Source of the DNA: Trochalopteron elliotii
Lineage: Eukaryota; Chordata; Aves; Passeriformes; Leiothrichidae
Assembly (NCBI GenBank): GCA_024734555.1
Contig: JANPWX010000028.1
Location: forward strand, 4,621,752-4,685,751
Direction: 5' to 3'
Length of the DNA: 64,000 nucleotides
The notes beneath the pieces were generated by a model that did no database searches, was not told the DNA's origin, and was given only the letters and a program-made list of their open reading frames with translations. The translations under genes were made by a program, and so were the position numbers. Below, piece after piece: positions 13,174-26,000 of the stretch (position 1 is its first letter; each line of letters begins with the position of its first letter).

Positions 13174-13244
13174 GAGGAGAGGAGAGGAGAGGAGAGGAGA
13201 GGAGAGGAGAGGAGAGGAGAGGAGAGGAGAGGAGAGGAGAGGAG
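13174..13244 (+). repeat. (GGAGA)n pentanucleotide microsatellite
   Basis: About 14 nearly perfect tandem copies of GGAGA in a pure purine strand, ending in GGAGG. Because five is not a multiple of three, several frames on both strands stay open through it, giving poly-RGEE(R)-like and poly-SPLLS-like chance peptides; these are not genes. The array is likely length-variable between individuals. Confidence 0.95.
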
Positions 13245-13505
13245 GCAGCTTTACTGGTTTTTGTAATATTTGCACCTGCAAACCAGTTACCCACAACAAA
13301 CAATTCTGGGCTACAAGGAATAATGCTGCAGTCCAGAAGATGATAATGCCAGTGTCTATAATGGTATAATGGTCTACTCCATAGCTGACATTTCCATAAA
13401 AGCATTACAACAAAAGTATTCAGGCTTCTTCAGTTCCTGCAATACACACAGTCTTTTTCTAAACAATTTCTGCATAAACCTAATTTTGCATGTTATACCC
13501 ATTAG

Positions 13506-13811
13506 CTAAAATAAATTTAAAAAATAAAACAACAATATTTTTTTAAATTTCCTCTTATAAGGCAAGACAGGCCAATACAGGAAAACTATAGGAGATGCAA
13601 ACATTAAATTGCCACTCTTCTTATGGATCCTCTTTACTGGATTGCTTAGAGCTACTCTTGTATAAGCTGGATTTTGTTCCACAATCTCAAATCCTGCATC
13701 TAAAATGTAAGCGTAGAACCAGTATGAGAATACTCCTGTGATCGCTTGCACGTCTTTTATTGGGATCATATTTTTCACTACCTCCAGAAGAATAAGACAC
13801 AGAGCCAAGTT
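13506..13811 (-). other. coding-like open frame, unrecognised, doubtful
   Basis: A minus-strand frame open for about 100 codons, with no ATG at its start (it opens after a TAG and could only begin at TTG). The predicted peptide has hydrophobic stretches near residues 2-10 and 25-36 and a mixed central section containing VEQNPAYTRVALSNPVKRIH. The last 20 codons run into an AT-rich low-complexity end. A second minus-strand frame overlapping its 5' part is also open for about 60 codons. I do not recognise the peptide. A decayed exon is possible, but an old repeat or chance is equally likely, since the adjacent 13827-13884 segment looks like a degenerate repeat. Confidence 0.2.
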
Positions 13812-13825
13812 CTATTCTCAGTTGC

Positions 13826-14075
13826 TGGTGTAAATCCAAAGTATCCTCATCAAAACCAGTGAACTTATTCCAGATTTACACTCCTGGGCCTAGAGCAGAG
13901 TTCAAGCTGTCTTGTTTTAATATTCTTCAGTTCAGAAGAATGTCTGGCTTTCCAGAACTCAGAAACTGTGAGTCCCTGTACTGCCAGTTGAACAATAAAA
14001 GAATCAGATTTTTTTGTGTGCTTTTCCTGAACACAGATAGAGTGAAATTGTATTGACTTCAGCTCCCACACTCCT
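13826..14075. repeat. degenerate palindromic old amniote repeat-like segment
   Basis: GGTGTAAATCC (13827-13837) and CAGATTTACACTCC (13871-13884) form an imperfect inverted repeat. A TATTGACTTCAGCTCCCACA stretch follows at about 14050. Such paired 'GTGTAAATCC / GGATTTACAC' and 'TTGACTTCA' blocks are common in old amniote interspersed repeats. The family is not assigned and the outer boundaries are uncertain. Confidence 0.35.
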
Positions 14076-16059
14076 GTTGCCAGAAAATAGGAACATGTTA
14101 ACAACTGTGTTTCTGTCCAAATGCATCCATTACTATTATTTTATCAACTCCCCAAGCAATACAAGAAGTTCTTTTTCTACTCCAAGCTTGACTCTCGGAG
14201 AAGTTTCAAACTAGTTCCTCTAACTCTTTCTCCTGTATTCTACCAAAATATTGAGTCTTAAATCCTGTAGCATAATGACTGTGCTTTCTGGTTTCATGTG
14301 TACACCTATAGGTAGCCCCGAAAGTCTGTGGCTTTTGCTAGGAGGTATTTATTTTCCTTCTCTTGATTAGAATATCCAGGCAAATTTCTTGACTTAGGAA
14401 GAGATCTTTGAAAGAATCCTTAGAAATAAACCTTAGAAAGAATGATCATTAAGTACTCCCTACTAGACAAGAGAATCAGGGAATGGAGAGAAGCTAGAAT
14501 TTCTCTTTGCCCTATTTTCTTGTACCAAAATACATGTATAGAAATGAACAGTGGAAAAACTTGCAGAGATTTAGAAAATCATCTCAGGCATTCAGCCACA
14601 AAAAAAATCTCTGTGTGGGACGTGACAGTACAGACTAGCCTAGAACAAAACTACCTCATTGCTAATGCAGGTCAAAAAGTTACTGGAATATAACAGTGAA
14701 TCACAAATCTGTAATATTCAGCAAAATGTTCAGACCAGACAGCAAAGATGCTCTGGTCTGCTGGCATAGAAAACCATGTGGGATCAGCACAAGAGCTGAA
14801 TCAATCACAGAGAGGATTGCTTATCATAAGGGAAACAGCAAGACAAAGGTACTGATCTGTGCAAACCAATGGAAATGAAGGGCAGAGAATCAGAGTTTGT
14901 TTGTACCTAGCAAAGAGGATTTCATTTCACATGAAAACGAGAAGCCCTGGGCATTTTAAATGGGATTGTCTACTGTGGGAAAGACCAGTGGAGTAATAAC
15001 ACCACAAGCCACTTACCAGCAAATTCTAAGTCACCACGGTCCTTGAATGCTCTTTCTCAACCCATGGTACTTGTCTGTGAGCTAAGACTGAGGGCTGTAG
15101 CTAGAGGTTTGGGTTATTTTTCAAAAACAAATTTTTATATTACCTGAACAAGTGGAGAAAGTCCTCCATTCTAGACAGGGGTGTAGAATGTGGTGCCCTG
15201 TCAAGGTCACTGAAGAATATTAAGAGTAAATGGATAACTACTGTGTCACTGACAAGGCTAAATCAGCAAGGGGGCTAGGGGTAGTGGCATAGGAGTGCTA
15301 TTTGGAGCCCATTTCCTGAGGAAGTATAAAGACATTGTCATAGAGGAAGAAAACAGGTGTGTTTTAGCTGGAAAATGCTACCATTTTCTAGAAGGCAGTC
15401 CCAAGTTTAAGCAAGATCTTTGTGGTGGAAAAAGAAGTCAGTAGGGCAGAGGCTGTTATTTCAGGCCAGGTAGCAGGAACAGCAAACCACACATGTCAAG
15501 AACTGCTGTGGAAGTGAATGAGGCGAGGAGAAGGGGGGAACCAGAACTGCATGCCTTTCTGATGGCATGCACACCATTCTCTGGAAAATTCAAATAAGGG
15601 AGCAACACCAATCCAAGTAACTAGCAACTGCATCTCATATTCCAAAATAGCTCACTAAATTAAGGGCAAATTTTTTTGTTATTCTAGAGGGAAAATTATA
15701 TTCTTAGGTTTAAGGCAGGATTGCACTGCAGCCAGCTTGCAGGCTGGGTCTGGTCCATAAGGCAGTCTCTGCTGCCCACCAGGGATGAGGCAGCATACAC
15801 CTTTTGACTATGAACTTCCCAGCTGATGCCAGTCAGACTATTTACTTCTCCTGACCACTGGATGGCCTAGGAGAAACTTCTGCCACATACTGGCCCTGCC
15901 AGAGGTCTCCTATCTTCTGGTTGGCCCCTTTCCTCTGCTTCTTCTGTCTTCTTATCCATCCTGGGCAGCACATCACACACTGTCTCACAGCCAGAGCTAA
16001 CCTGAGAAAGGGGAGAGAGAAGGCACCAGGATGAATGAAGCTGGAAGGGCAGCAGGAGG
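14076..16059. other. no gene seen; non-coding
   Basis: Frames up to 83 codons without recognisable features. From about 15700 the base composition becomes less AT-rich, and this may be an unrecognised old repeat. Confidence 0.35.
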
Positions 16060-16290
16060 TGTTTAGATATGTGTTAGGAATCAGGCAGTCTCTGAGCTCA
16101 TATAAGCTGTAGATTCCCGCAATAAAAATTCACTCAAGAGGAAAAGGTGCAAAATACTTCCTGTGTCATGAGGATTCTTTCACCTCTGTACCATGGCCAG
16201 GTTTGTGTGAGGGAGAGACAGGTGTTGCAGGGTAGTCAGACAACACCACCAGTACAGGAGATCTTCAGAGCTGGACATAGACTGCCGGGA
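16060..16290 (+). mobile_element. possible decayed LTR fragment
   Basis: A TATA-type CATATAAGC (about 16099-16107) is followed about 15 bp later by CCCGCAATAAAAATTC, which holds a canonical AATAAA signal. The closeness of TATA and AATAAA, with a CA-rich tail after them, resembles a compact retroviral U3-R-U5 junction. I cannot define ends, a target duplication or a matching second copy, so this is tentative. Confidence 0.25.
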
Positions 16291-18318
16291 CACTGGGTGC
16301 AATCGAACAAGGACAAGCAAAAGAAAATGTTTTAACCAGTTCTTTTTCAGACTAATGAAAAACTTGAATAATTCCAAAAGAGAGAAGTCAAGTATCTAAA
16401 AGTATCAATGTTGCTTGGTTCCACACTAGACAAAGGTAAACAGGATAATGCAAAAACCTGAAACATGGATCAATATTTACTTTTCCTTTTTGGAAGAGGA
16501 AACTGAGATTTACATTTCCACAACAGCAGCAGGGGAAGCTGAGCCAGTCCTTGAAGGAGCAGCAAATGTGTTCAGTGAAAAGTTCAGACTATATCTGAAG
16601 GGACTTACAAACAGTTCAGAAGATCCAGCTGCCTGGTTGGCAAAGCACTCTTGGGTTTTTCTGTTGGTTGGCAGATGGGCTTTTGCTTCATTTTATTTTT
16701 GGCGATGTACAGAGATGCATTTTTTAACAAATAAGGGAGCGATAGCATGACAATGCCAGTGGAGGGTAAAAGGCAGGCTCACTCTGACGCAGAGATTCCC
16801 AAAAGAAAGACATAGACCTCATGTCAGAATTTAAGTGAGTGGTCAGAGGCTGGCACTGGTGGTCCACCTGATGGATCCTAGAGGCTTCAGTGTGTGTCCC
16901 AAGCACCAACTCATTTTATGCTTTTACACTAAGCCCAAGAAACTTCAGCAAGGTCTCCTCCATGGGCATTGCCAGGACTGGGCAATAGTCCAGCACAGTG
17001 TTCACAGCACCTGGTAAAACAAAAGGACCAGGCATCTGGCTTCATATACAGCCTCATGTGGTCTGAAACAAAGAATGGGACTAGGGAAGCCTTTAGTTAT
17101 TGGAAAGTTGTTGGCTTGTATTATGGTCTTCCCAGTTATCACATAGCCCTCCAGAAAGAAAACCTTGGGAATTCCTACTATAATACATTTTGCTCTTTCC
17201 AGGGGAAAATGTTCACCAACTCAGGAAGCTTCAAAGGGGGGGTTCCTGCCAGAGGAGATCGAAGAGAAGCCAGTGGTGGGTGGGGAGCTGCCTCTGCACC
17301 TCTGCCTGAAATAAGGACACACTTCCAAGCTTGTGCTCACACCCCTGTGCCAGGGACTCTGCTGGCTGGGACTAAAGCATCTAGAAGGAGAGGTCACACA
17401 GCCTGCTGCCAGCTAGCCAAATGCATTTCACATGTTTAAGGCCAGCCATTATTTAATATCTGCTGCCAGGAGCCACCTTGTCTGTGCTGACATCATCTGG
17501 TCAGGTTTTTTGCACTTTCTAACAGAAACTATGACACACTCCAGCAAGAACAGACACCTAAAGCCAAGAAACAGACAGTATAACCCCAGATGGGTTTGAA
17601 TAATTTATTACTTATTCAGCTTTATTTTTACAACTTTTGGAATGTTTTTTGACCAAAACTTTCACGCACAGATTTCCTTTTCACAGAGCACTGAAAATTT
17701 TGAGAACATATTCAATAATTGCAAGCTGAAAAATCAAATATTTCAGAATATATTTCCATGACAATATGATCTATGCATTCACCTGATCATGACAGACTTT
17801 CCTGTGGTAAGTATCCTATCTAAACATGACCCTCCATCATATTTTTATGACAATGCCTTTGATATACAGTGAAAACTGTATCAAAAGGGTTCTTAATAGC
17901 TGAAATCAATGCCACTGATTCCCTGGTGAAGAAGTAGAAGAAAATTAACTTCATTTCAGTAATTTACTATGATAATGTTGCGTATTAAATCAAGACAAAG
18001 AGTTCAAAAACACCAGTCAAATGGGAATGTAACTTATTTCACCTAAAGCTTTATGTAATCTTACCAATAACTCAGAGCCATCCAAAACCTGACAAAATAA
18101 GGGTAACGAAATTATGGCTGAGCTGATGATTTTCATTTTCTGAAGAGAACAGAAAAGGTCCACTGCTGCTTAATACCACTCCACCTACTTTCTCAGAATA
18201 AATGCAGAGATTTACATCAATTAGACACCACAAAACACAAGTTTATGTCCTAGATGTGAATTTTATGGAATTCTTCCATTGAAGGATTCATCATCAGAGG
18301 TGGTAGACACGGGAACTG
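16291..18318. other. no gene seen; mixed-composition non-coding
   Basis: Contains one of the longest frames of the window (16969-17439 +, 156 codons). Its predicted peptide has no domain, signal or repeat, and its composition follows the local DNA. I treat it as chance. Confidence 0.35.
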
Positions 18319-18449
18319 AAAAAGAAAAAGAAAAAGAAAAAGAAAAAGAAAAAGAGAAAGAGAAAGAGAAAGAGAAAGAGAAAGAGAAAGAGTAGTTGCA
18401 GNAAAAGAAAAAGAAAAAGAAAAAGAAAAAGAAAAAGAAAAAGAAAAAG
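18319..18449 (+). repeat. (AAAAAG)n/(GAAAGA)n purine microsatellite with an ambiguous base
   Basis: Three blocks. AAAAAG hexamers run to about 18353, GAAAGA hexamers to about 18392, a short non-repeat break AGTAGTTGCAG follows, then a single N at 18402, then AAAAAG hexamers again to 18449. The N and the abrupt return to the first unit suggest an assembly join or unresolved base, so the true length may differ. Confidence 0.9.
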
Positions 18450-20478
18450 GCTTATTTTCATGCTACAGCAGAAGGGCCAAGGGTTAGAAGACCAGTTTTC
18501 TTGCTGTGTCAAGAACCTCTTCCAAAGCCAGAGATTTCCATGGAAAGATCCATGTGGAACAAGTTGGATTCTTGATTCACATCTCAATAAGTTTACAGGG
18601 GTGGCAATTTTTTCTGTTGTCAGTAAAAGACAGATGGGTATTAAAGGTAAAGGAGAAAAACCAAGAATAACATGGGAAATAGTCAGGAAGAAAGGCTATG
18701 GACAACCTTCAAGACATCAATGGAAAGAGAGGAGCTAGCACTATCTTCAGGGAAGTGAGAGACTACTCTGGGCTGACACAGAAATGTCCATGGTGTCTTC
18801 CCCCATCATTTTTCACGTCCTTTAAATCAGGAGTGGCTTCCCACTTCATTTTTTGGGTCAGCAGCACAACCCCTCCCCTGAGTATCACCAAACAAGAATG
18901 TAAAGTGATGAAGGTGCCAGCAGCAGTACTGCTCTGCAGTGGGAGGGTTAAAGTCCTGTGAAAAGGTGAATTTGGTTACAGAGCAAGAAGTTATTGTTGC
19001 CAAAAGACCATATTGACTTCAGTGTAGCTGAACATATTTTTTATAGGAGCTTAAAGTGTATTAATTTTCTATTCTAACTCCATAGATCTTTATTTCAAAA
19101 TAATGGCAGAAAGTATAAGTGAGTCAAATAAAAACAGTCACAATACATTGGCCTTTATTTAAACAAAAAAATATTATTTAGTATGGTAAAAATAAAAACA
19201 TCGGGAGAGAATGGACTGTTTCCACCTCCTTAAAAAATCACTAACCACAACAAAGTTGAATTTTCTTTCATGATGTTTAAAATTGGCCCTAGATCTCCAA
19301 TAACTCAAAAACAGATTTTCTTTTTAAAACCCAGATCTCTTTTTTTTTCCTTAAATCATATATTATAATAATTTTATACATACGGATTCTCCATTTATGC
19401 TGGACAAAGACTAGAAAAATTGTCATTGATTTTCAGTTAACTATTCACATTATAATAATGAAGTCATGATTTTTATTATTTTATAAAATGGATAATAGGA
19501 GTACTAGTTCATTCTTCATATGTGATTGGCTGTGTGAGAATTTTTTTTCCTGTGTTGTGATGTTTTACAATATTAATAAAAACTTTTCTAAAATGGTCAT
19601 AAGATCATTTTTATTATAAATACAAAGAATTACTTTGCAAATAGCCAAGCTGGTTTGATTAGAAATGTTATTGCAAATAACTCTCACCAGACTAGAGCAA
19701 AAGAGAAATAAAGCTCCAAATATGGCAGAAATAGGTTTCTAAATTTTAATGACAAGAGAGTTCAGGTGATTATCAGGGCTGCATGCTCAAAGACACAATA
19801 ACATGGATTTTCATTCACGAGGTCAGTGTCTATATCTATGTCTTAATTTATGTCATGGTTCCACGAACAGCCTGTTCTAGCACAAGGTAACAGCATTTCT
19901 GCTAAAACGAATGGTGTTTCTGCCTGTCCTCCAATGAACATCCACAGTGGTCACTCAATTTTGTAGGTGTTAATGCATACAGCTGTATAGGAAGTCAATC
20001 AAACGTCTCTCAAACACAAACGTTCCTTTGAAACATGACACTTTGGGCCTCCACTGGCCAGCTGAAAAACATTGGGGAAATAAATGGAAATGGGACAGAA
20101 CACGATAGATTTAGCTGGACACACCAGTCAAAATTCACCTCATTAATTGTCCAGTTCCAAGTCTTTGCTATAAGCCCTTCTCTCTGCATTGTAATCATAC
20201 CATGCTTATACTGGTGTGTGTTTTCACATTCACTTCACAGTGGAGATGAAAACTAAGGAAAGGTATAGTGGGATTGCAAAGCACAGCCTGTAAGAGCAGT
20301 GATAATCTGCGGAATTCATTGCCTACAGTTGTTAAAATTTCTAAATCTGGTTCTCATTTCAAGTTTTATTTGAAGTTTAATGTTTTGGATATGTCTTTTT
20401 AAATATATATATGTGTTTGCACTTGCTTCCAGGGTTACCTGTATTTTACTTTTTCAATTAACATTAAATGCTTACAGA
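18450..20478. other. no gene seen; AT-rich non-coding
   Basis: No exon or RNA gene recognised. 19150-19640 is particularly AT-rich with runs of TATAATAAT-type sequence. A CATATTGACTTCAGTGTAGCTG stretch near 19009-19030 is another weak match to the old amniote palindromic repeat. Confidence 0.4.
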
Positions 20479-20542
20479 CTGATCTAAAAGTCACTGAAAT
20501 TAATGGAAAACCTCCCAATGACTTCACTGGTCTTCAGATCAC
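20479..20542. repeat. old amniote palindromic repeat-like inverted repeat
   Basis: Left arm CTGATCTAAAAGTCACTGAA and right arm GACTTCACTGGTCTTCAGATCA are imperfect reverse complements (about 16 of 22 positions), with a short AATGGAAAACCTCCCAATG centre. The layout 'GATC-AAAG-TGAAGTCAATGG-centre-mirror' is one I know from old repeats in amniote genomes. It is diverged and has no coding content. Confidence 0.45.
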
Positions 20543-22295
20543 ATCTTTAGGGAACTATTTTCTTACAAGCCGAGATTATCAAACCCTTGTAGGGTATAAA
20601 TCAGTATTGACATCTGTGCAGCCAGAGGGATTTATAATTCTTGAGTAGCCGATTCCACCTCCTGTGAGTCCAGTTTTCCAAAATGTGAATCACTGTAATT
20701 GCCTTGTATTTTAGCCATACATTATTTTGCAATGGACCACAAGAGGGCTTTGAGAAACAACTATTAAAGACCTGCCAAAATCTATTTGAAGTAGCTTTGT
20801 GGATACCCTGCTGAGCTGCTTTGTCTGATCACAGCAGCATAACAGGGATATATTTTCACTTCTGCAGTTGCATAGAGAATAAACTAAGCATTTTGTCCAG
20901 TGCAGATACAATTTCTGTTGCTGTGTAGCTTTCACTTATCCAGAAAAAGTTCTTTAGAAAGACTCTCACTGGACATGTATAAGTGCAATAGAAAGAAAAA
21001 AGCAAAAACAGATGAAAAAGCAAAGGATGTTAATTAAAAGGATGTTAAAAAATCTATTCAGATTTTTTAAATCTACATTAAAATTTCATCTCTTTTAAAA
21101 TGTGGTGTTATCACTAGGACTGCTTGAAGACAGAAACTTGGGACTTCACAGTGAAGCCTAGTTACTTGTACAACTGAAAAAGCTTGACAGAAAGAGAAAA
21201 GACATGCACTACTTAATTTCAGAAATAAAGGAATTTCAGATGAATTATTACATTAATTTAGCCCTTCCTGCCATTTGTGTATGGTAACCCCTAAAAGAGC
21301 CACTTAAAATAAGAATAAACAAGCTGATTTTGTGTACTAATAATGCTTTTCATTTCTATTCATAAAATACAGCAGTCATTTTGAATAATAATTTTATGGC
21401 GTACCACAAACTCTTTTCTTGCCAAAAGAGTTTTGAGTGTATGTTTGTTTACCTAAATTTAAAACAGTAACAATTAGAACACTGAGGCAGAGAAATAATT
21501 CTGTGTGTTTTATGTGATGTTCTTTAAAATAGTTATACTTTTGCTTAGCACAAAAAAAACCTTTTGAAAATCTTTCAAGCTTTGAGATATGTTGAAATAT
21601 GGTTACAATGGGAAACTGTTATAATGGCAAAGACATTTTATTTCTACTTTAAGCCAATTAATTTGGAAAATGTCTCAATTTTATAGTCTGTATATTAAAC
21701 CTTTGACGGTTTCAAAAGTAATTTTCCTGAAAAAAAAACAGAAAGAAGAACTGTGGACTGTGCAACACGATAACATTTCAAAAGGGTAAACTTTCATTTC
21801 TTCAGCAGATATGATTCACAGCACCATAACAGTTGACAGTTTATCATTATAGTGGTTGCTTTACATAAGAACTGTCAAAATCAATCATGCTTAGAAATTG
21901 GAACATTCTTCAAGTTAACAAACCAGTTTTTTGGTTTAAAGGCCTGCTCTAAAAACAATTATGGCCAAAAAAAGGACTTCCCTTTGATCAGTATGAGAAG
22001 CTGCTGCAGTTTTGGTGACATATTTTGCAGACTTCACCTACTTATCTCTGGACAAAAGTAGACTGAGGGATACAGAAAGATTATGATCTTGATTGCAAGA
22101 CGCTCTTTGGGTTATATATTTTAAATGTTATTTCCATGATCAGCAGCTCAGCAGTAAAATCCGAGTGACTTGCCTCAAATGTTCCCATTTTTATATCGCT
22201 TAGGTCTACAACAGGGAACACAAACATCATGAAGATGAATTTGACGGGAGGGATATACTGCTTTGAGGAGGACTAGTTCCACCAACACTCTTAGC
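20543..22295. other. no gene seen; AT-rich non-coding
   Basis: No supported features. Frames are at most 74 codons and lack motifs. Confidence 0.4.
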
Positions 22296-23012
22296 TTTTA
22301 GCTTGCCACAACAACCCCCTGCACTACAGGCTGGGGCAGAGTGACTGGAAAGTTGCACGGTAAAAAAAAAACAATCTGGGAGTGCTGGCTGACAGAGGCT
22401 GAACATGAACCAGCTGTGTGTCCAGGAGGCCAAGAAGGCCATGGCATCCTGGTCTGTATCAGCAATAGTGTGGCCAGCAGAACCAGGCAGTGATTGTCTC
22501 TCTGCACTCAGCACTGGTGAGGCTGCACCTCAAGTTCTGTATCTGGTCAGTTCAGGAAGGACATTGGGGAGTTGGAGCGAGCCCAGAGAAGGGCAATGGA
22601 GTTGGTGAAGGCTCTGGAGCACAAGAGGAGCATCTGAGGGAGCTGGGGTTGTTCAGTCTAGAGAAAAGGAGGCTCAGGGGAGACCTTATACTTTTCTCCA
22701 ACTTCCTGAATGGAGGCTGCAGCCAGGTGGGGGTTGGCCTCTTCTCTTCGGCAACCAGCAACAGGACAAGAGGACACAATCTTAGGCTGTGCCAGGGGAG
22801 GTTTAGGGTGAACATTATACAGAAGTTCTACACAAAAAGGGTGATTTGGCATAGGAACGAGCTGCCCAGGGGGGTGGTGGAGTTACTGTTCTGGAGGTGT
22901 CTAAGGGAAGACTGGACATGGAATTTAGTGCCATGGTCTAGTAGAGAAAATGGTATTCAGACTCCATGATCTCAGCAGCCTTTTCCAACCTAATATATTC
23001 TGTGATTCTGTA
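22296..23012 (+). mobile_element. CR1 LINE, 3' part with end of ORF2 and 3' UTR
   Basis: About 715 bp of a CR1 element in + orientation. It opens with GCCACAACAACCCCCTGCA, passes through GCCAAGAAGGCCATGGCATC, GAGAAGGGCAATGGAG and GGGGAGGTTTAGGG, and ends AACCTAATATATTCTGTGATTCTG, the expected CR1 terminus. The C-terminal end of ORF2 remains visible around 22640-22900 ([13 protein letters not shown], then GGCSQVGVGLFS and RHNELP-like sequence). ORF2 encodes the endonuclease/reverse transcriptase, but only this tail survives. A (A)10 insertion at about 22362 and other frameshifts break the upstream reading frame. It is an inactive, moderately old copy, and the 159-codon frame at 22490-22969 derives from it. 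Confidence 0.9.
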
Positions 23013-26000
23013 ATGCTTGATGGTCCAAGCATGTTACCAGGTCTGAACACTATGAATGGTTCACAGAGGATAGTGCATCAAGCATTCACTTTGACAGCAT
23101 GGAATTCTGCCAATGTTGGTAAGAAACCTTGAGTCGGTGATTGTAAAAAGGCAAACTATGAAAGAAATGAAGGCTTTTACAATAGGCAAGATCCAAAGCC
23201 CTCACCTGAATGAATACTGAAGAAGAAATGAAGTTGGATGGGAGTCTCTGGGATACTCATACTGAGTCCAGAGACCAATGGGCATTGGTGTACAAGGTAT
23301 ATGGGACCAGGTCAGGAGAACTGCTCAGAATGCTGCACAGTATGAGGACCCACCCTGATGGCATCATGCAGAGGTGAATTGCCTAACATGTATCTGTCAG
23401 AATAATCAAGAAAAATTAATTTAGTCCATACAGTGACAGGTTTTGCTATCACTACTAATACTGTAGATTACAGTATTTCAAGAAAAATTGCTCAGAATGT
23501 CCCTTTTTCCAGTAGCTTCAATTCTTACAATTGACTGTAGGTAAAAGGCTCAAACAAATCACAAAAATGATTTTAAGGTATCAGCCCAAATGTTAATAGA
23601 CCCCCAAAATATATCTTTTATGCATAAGGTAAAATGAAACCAGAATAATTCCCTTTTTGAATTATGCCAACTGTGAGGTGTCTTTGACAAATACTTCAGG
23701 CTACTGACTATTAAGATGTGCAGCCCAGTTCAGCAAAATGTCATAGCACATGCTATTAATTATCCTGTTTGGTTAAAGGGTTGAGCCTTTAATTTCTATC
23801 TAGTGTCTCAAATATCAATTTAACAGGACACATTTTTATTTAATATTTTATTCACCTCACCTTGTGGGATTTTTTTAAAAGTCAGCAGTTTCGATTTTCC
23901 TAGACTATCAGCACATGAATGTAACAAATAATTACTTTTTAAGAAAATACATTGTCCATACCTGGACTTTCTTTGAAAGAAATATTTATATTTCATTTAA
24001 AACTTAATTTATATATGTTACCACATGTCATTAAACTGGGAGAGAACTTGGAATTGCTGGACAGACATAAAAATTGAGCTTAACAGAAGAAAAGAAGAGA
24101 GGGTTTATGAAGACAAAGCCCTTAGCAGAATAGAAAAATTTAATTAAATTGCTTAAAGATCATTTTGGTTCATTTTTTGAAGCAATAAGAAATTTGACAG
24201 CTGGAAGGTAAGAATAAATTTCAGGACTTCTCAGGAAGTCAAAGGTGCATGCTTTGACTGCATGTTTAAACAAGCAACCCTATATTGTTAGAAAGACAGG
24301 AGTACATACAGCCCTTATGTGAGCCAGGAGAGGGACTGGGGAAGCTTCACAATCTTGTGCTTGCTCCTGTTTCAGGGGGGTTGGGACCATGGGCTAGATT
24401 TTCAGTTCTTTCAGACTCCAATGCATCTCAGAAATGAAATCCTGCCACTATTTTGCCTAGTTCTGACTCTGATTCTTTTCAGGGTGTTTTCAGTTCAGTG
24501 CCACTTGCAAGGTGCCTGCAATCTCAGGCCACCCTTGTCAGAACTGCTCGTCATGATGGAAGAACAGTAATCCCTTACAGGAGCAAAATAGGGTAGTGTG
24601 CACACCAGTGCAGATGTCAGTGCAGATGAATGTTGCTAACTTGTGGTCAGGAATTAACAGGCATCCATCGCAGGAGTGACTGTGTTGGTCTTATCTTTCC
24701 CAGAAGCTGTTGCCCAGAGCTAGAGACATCCTGATATCCTTTGAAAATGGAGGTGCAAGTGGTATAATCACTAGACCAAAGGCATTTTAAGACAAGTTTC
24801 TCAAATTTTTCAGGAGTCTATATCCTTGATTTGTTTTTTAATACTTTCCCAAAGGTTATATTATTCTAGTGTTTGTCTCAACAACTCAGTGCAATAAAGG
24901 AAGCAATTTGAGGATCGTGACTAATTGTAGCAGTATTTCTTGTGTCAGATATCACAGCAGTATAAAAATCAGACAAAAGAAAAAGCATGATTTCATGCTA
25001 TAACACTATTCAGAATGAAAAACACCTAATGACTGAGAAAGCAAAGGTTAAATCACTCACATTTCATTTCTCTTTGAGCAGAAAATATTTAGCAGATATT
25101 TTCAGTTTCTGTGGGAAGATCAGCAAATTTAGTCTTCAGGGAAAGGTGTGGATGCACACATATACATGTATGTACCTCTGCTCTGGTCTCACCTGAGTCT
25201 GACTATTTATATGGGAGAGAAATGCATAAATTGAAAAAAGTGAAGTTTTAAATATCTGTACTTCTTTAAATTGTGGATGGTTGTATACGTTGTCCTAAAA
25301 ATTACGTGTGCTGGGAAACGTGTGCAAATTAAAAACAAGGCCACTGTTATTTCCCATAAGACTGTAGACCAAAATTGCCCATTGAGCTTCAGGACTCCCT
25401 CATTAATATTTCACATTTGTGTTCTCAGACAGGAAAATATGAGAAGCTACTCACATAAATTAAAAGTTACCATGGTTATCAATGTCCAAGAAAAACTTTA
25501 GAAAGCTGAACAGATCTGTAACTACTAGAGGTTAGGGTGAAACTTTTCTGGTATAATCTTCCACACCTAGAAGTCTATTTTCAGTTTTCCATATATTCTT
25601 TTGAAATAACTGATGTGAATCATCATCAGAAACAGGATATTAGTTAGACAGACTATGAGCTGTTTCTCATTCATACCATGTCAGCTCCTTCATTTGATTG
25701 GATTTGCAGAGATTAAGGTAACATTTCCTATTTGGTCATCATATGAGTCTGTGTCAATAGGATCTACCCATGTTCTTCTGTTTGTCCTCTTTAGATGGTT
25801 CCCACCTCTCCTGCTGGAAAATTAAAATCTGTAAGTGATGGTGAGATATCAAGACAACCATCTTCATACGTATCTTGACATAAATAAGATAGAAAAAATA
25901 CTCATTAAATAAAATGTATGAGCAAAAAAGAAAGGTAAATGTTGGCCCACCTCATCTGAATGATTCACCCTAAGTGAGTTTCAGTGATATCATTCTTGCC

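Noticed and set aside
13088..13405. Poly-SPLLS and poly-RGEER frames on both strands
   Set aside because: They are translations of the GGAGA microsatellite.
16969..17439. 156-codon + strand frame
   Set aside because: The peptide shows no domain, signal sequence or repeat, its start and end do not resemble exon borders, and one such frame is expected by chance in 64 kb on six frames.
20270..20400. Possible old LINE fragment (ATAATCTGCGGAATTCATTGCC)
   Set aside because: The wording resembles an ORF2-end block of old LINEs, but the match is about 25 bp and its flanks do not follow.
22490..22969. 159-codon + strand frame, longest in the window
   Set aside because: It is the decayed C-terminal part of CR1 ORF2, not a host gene.
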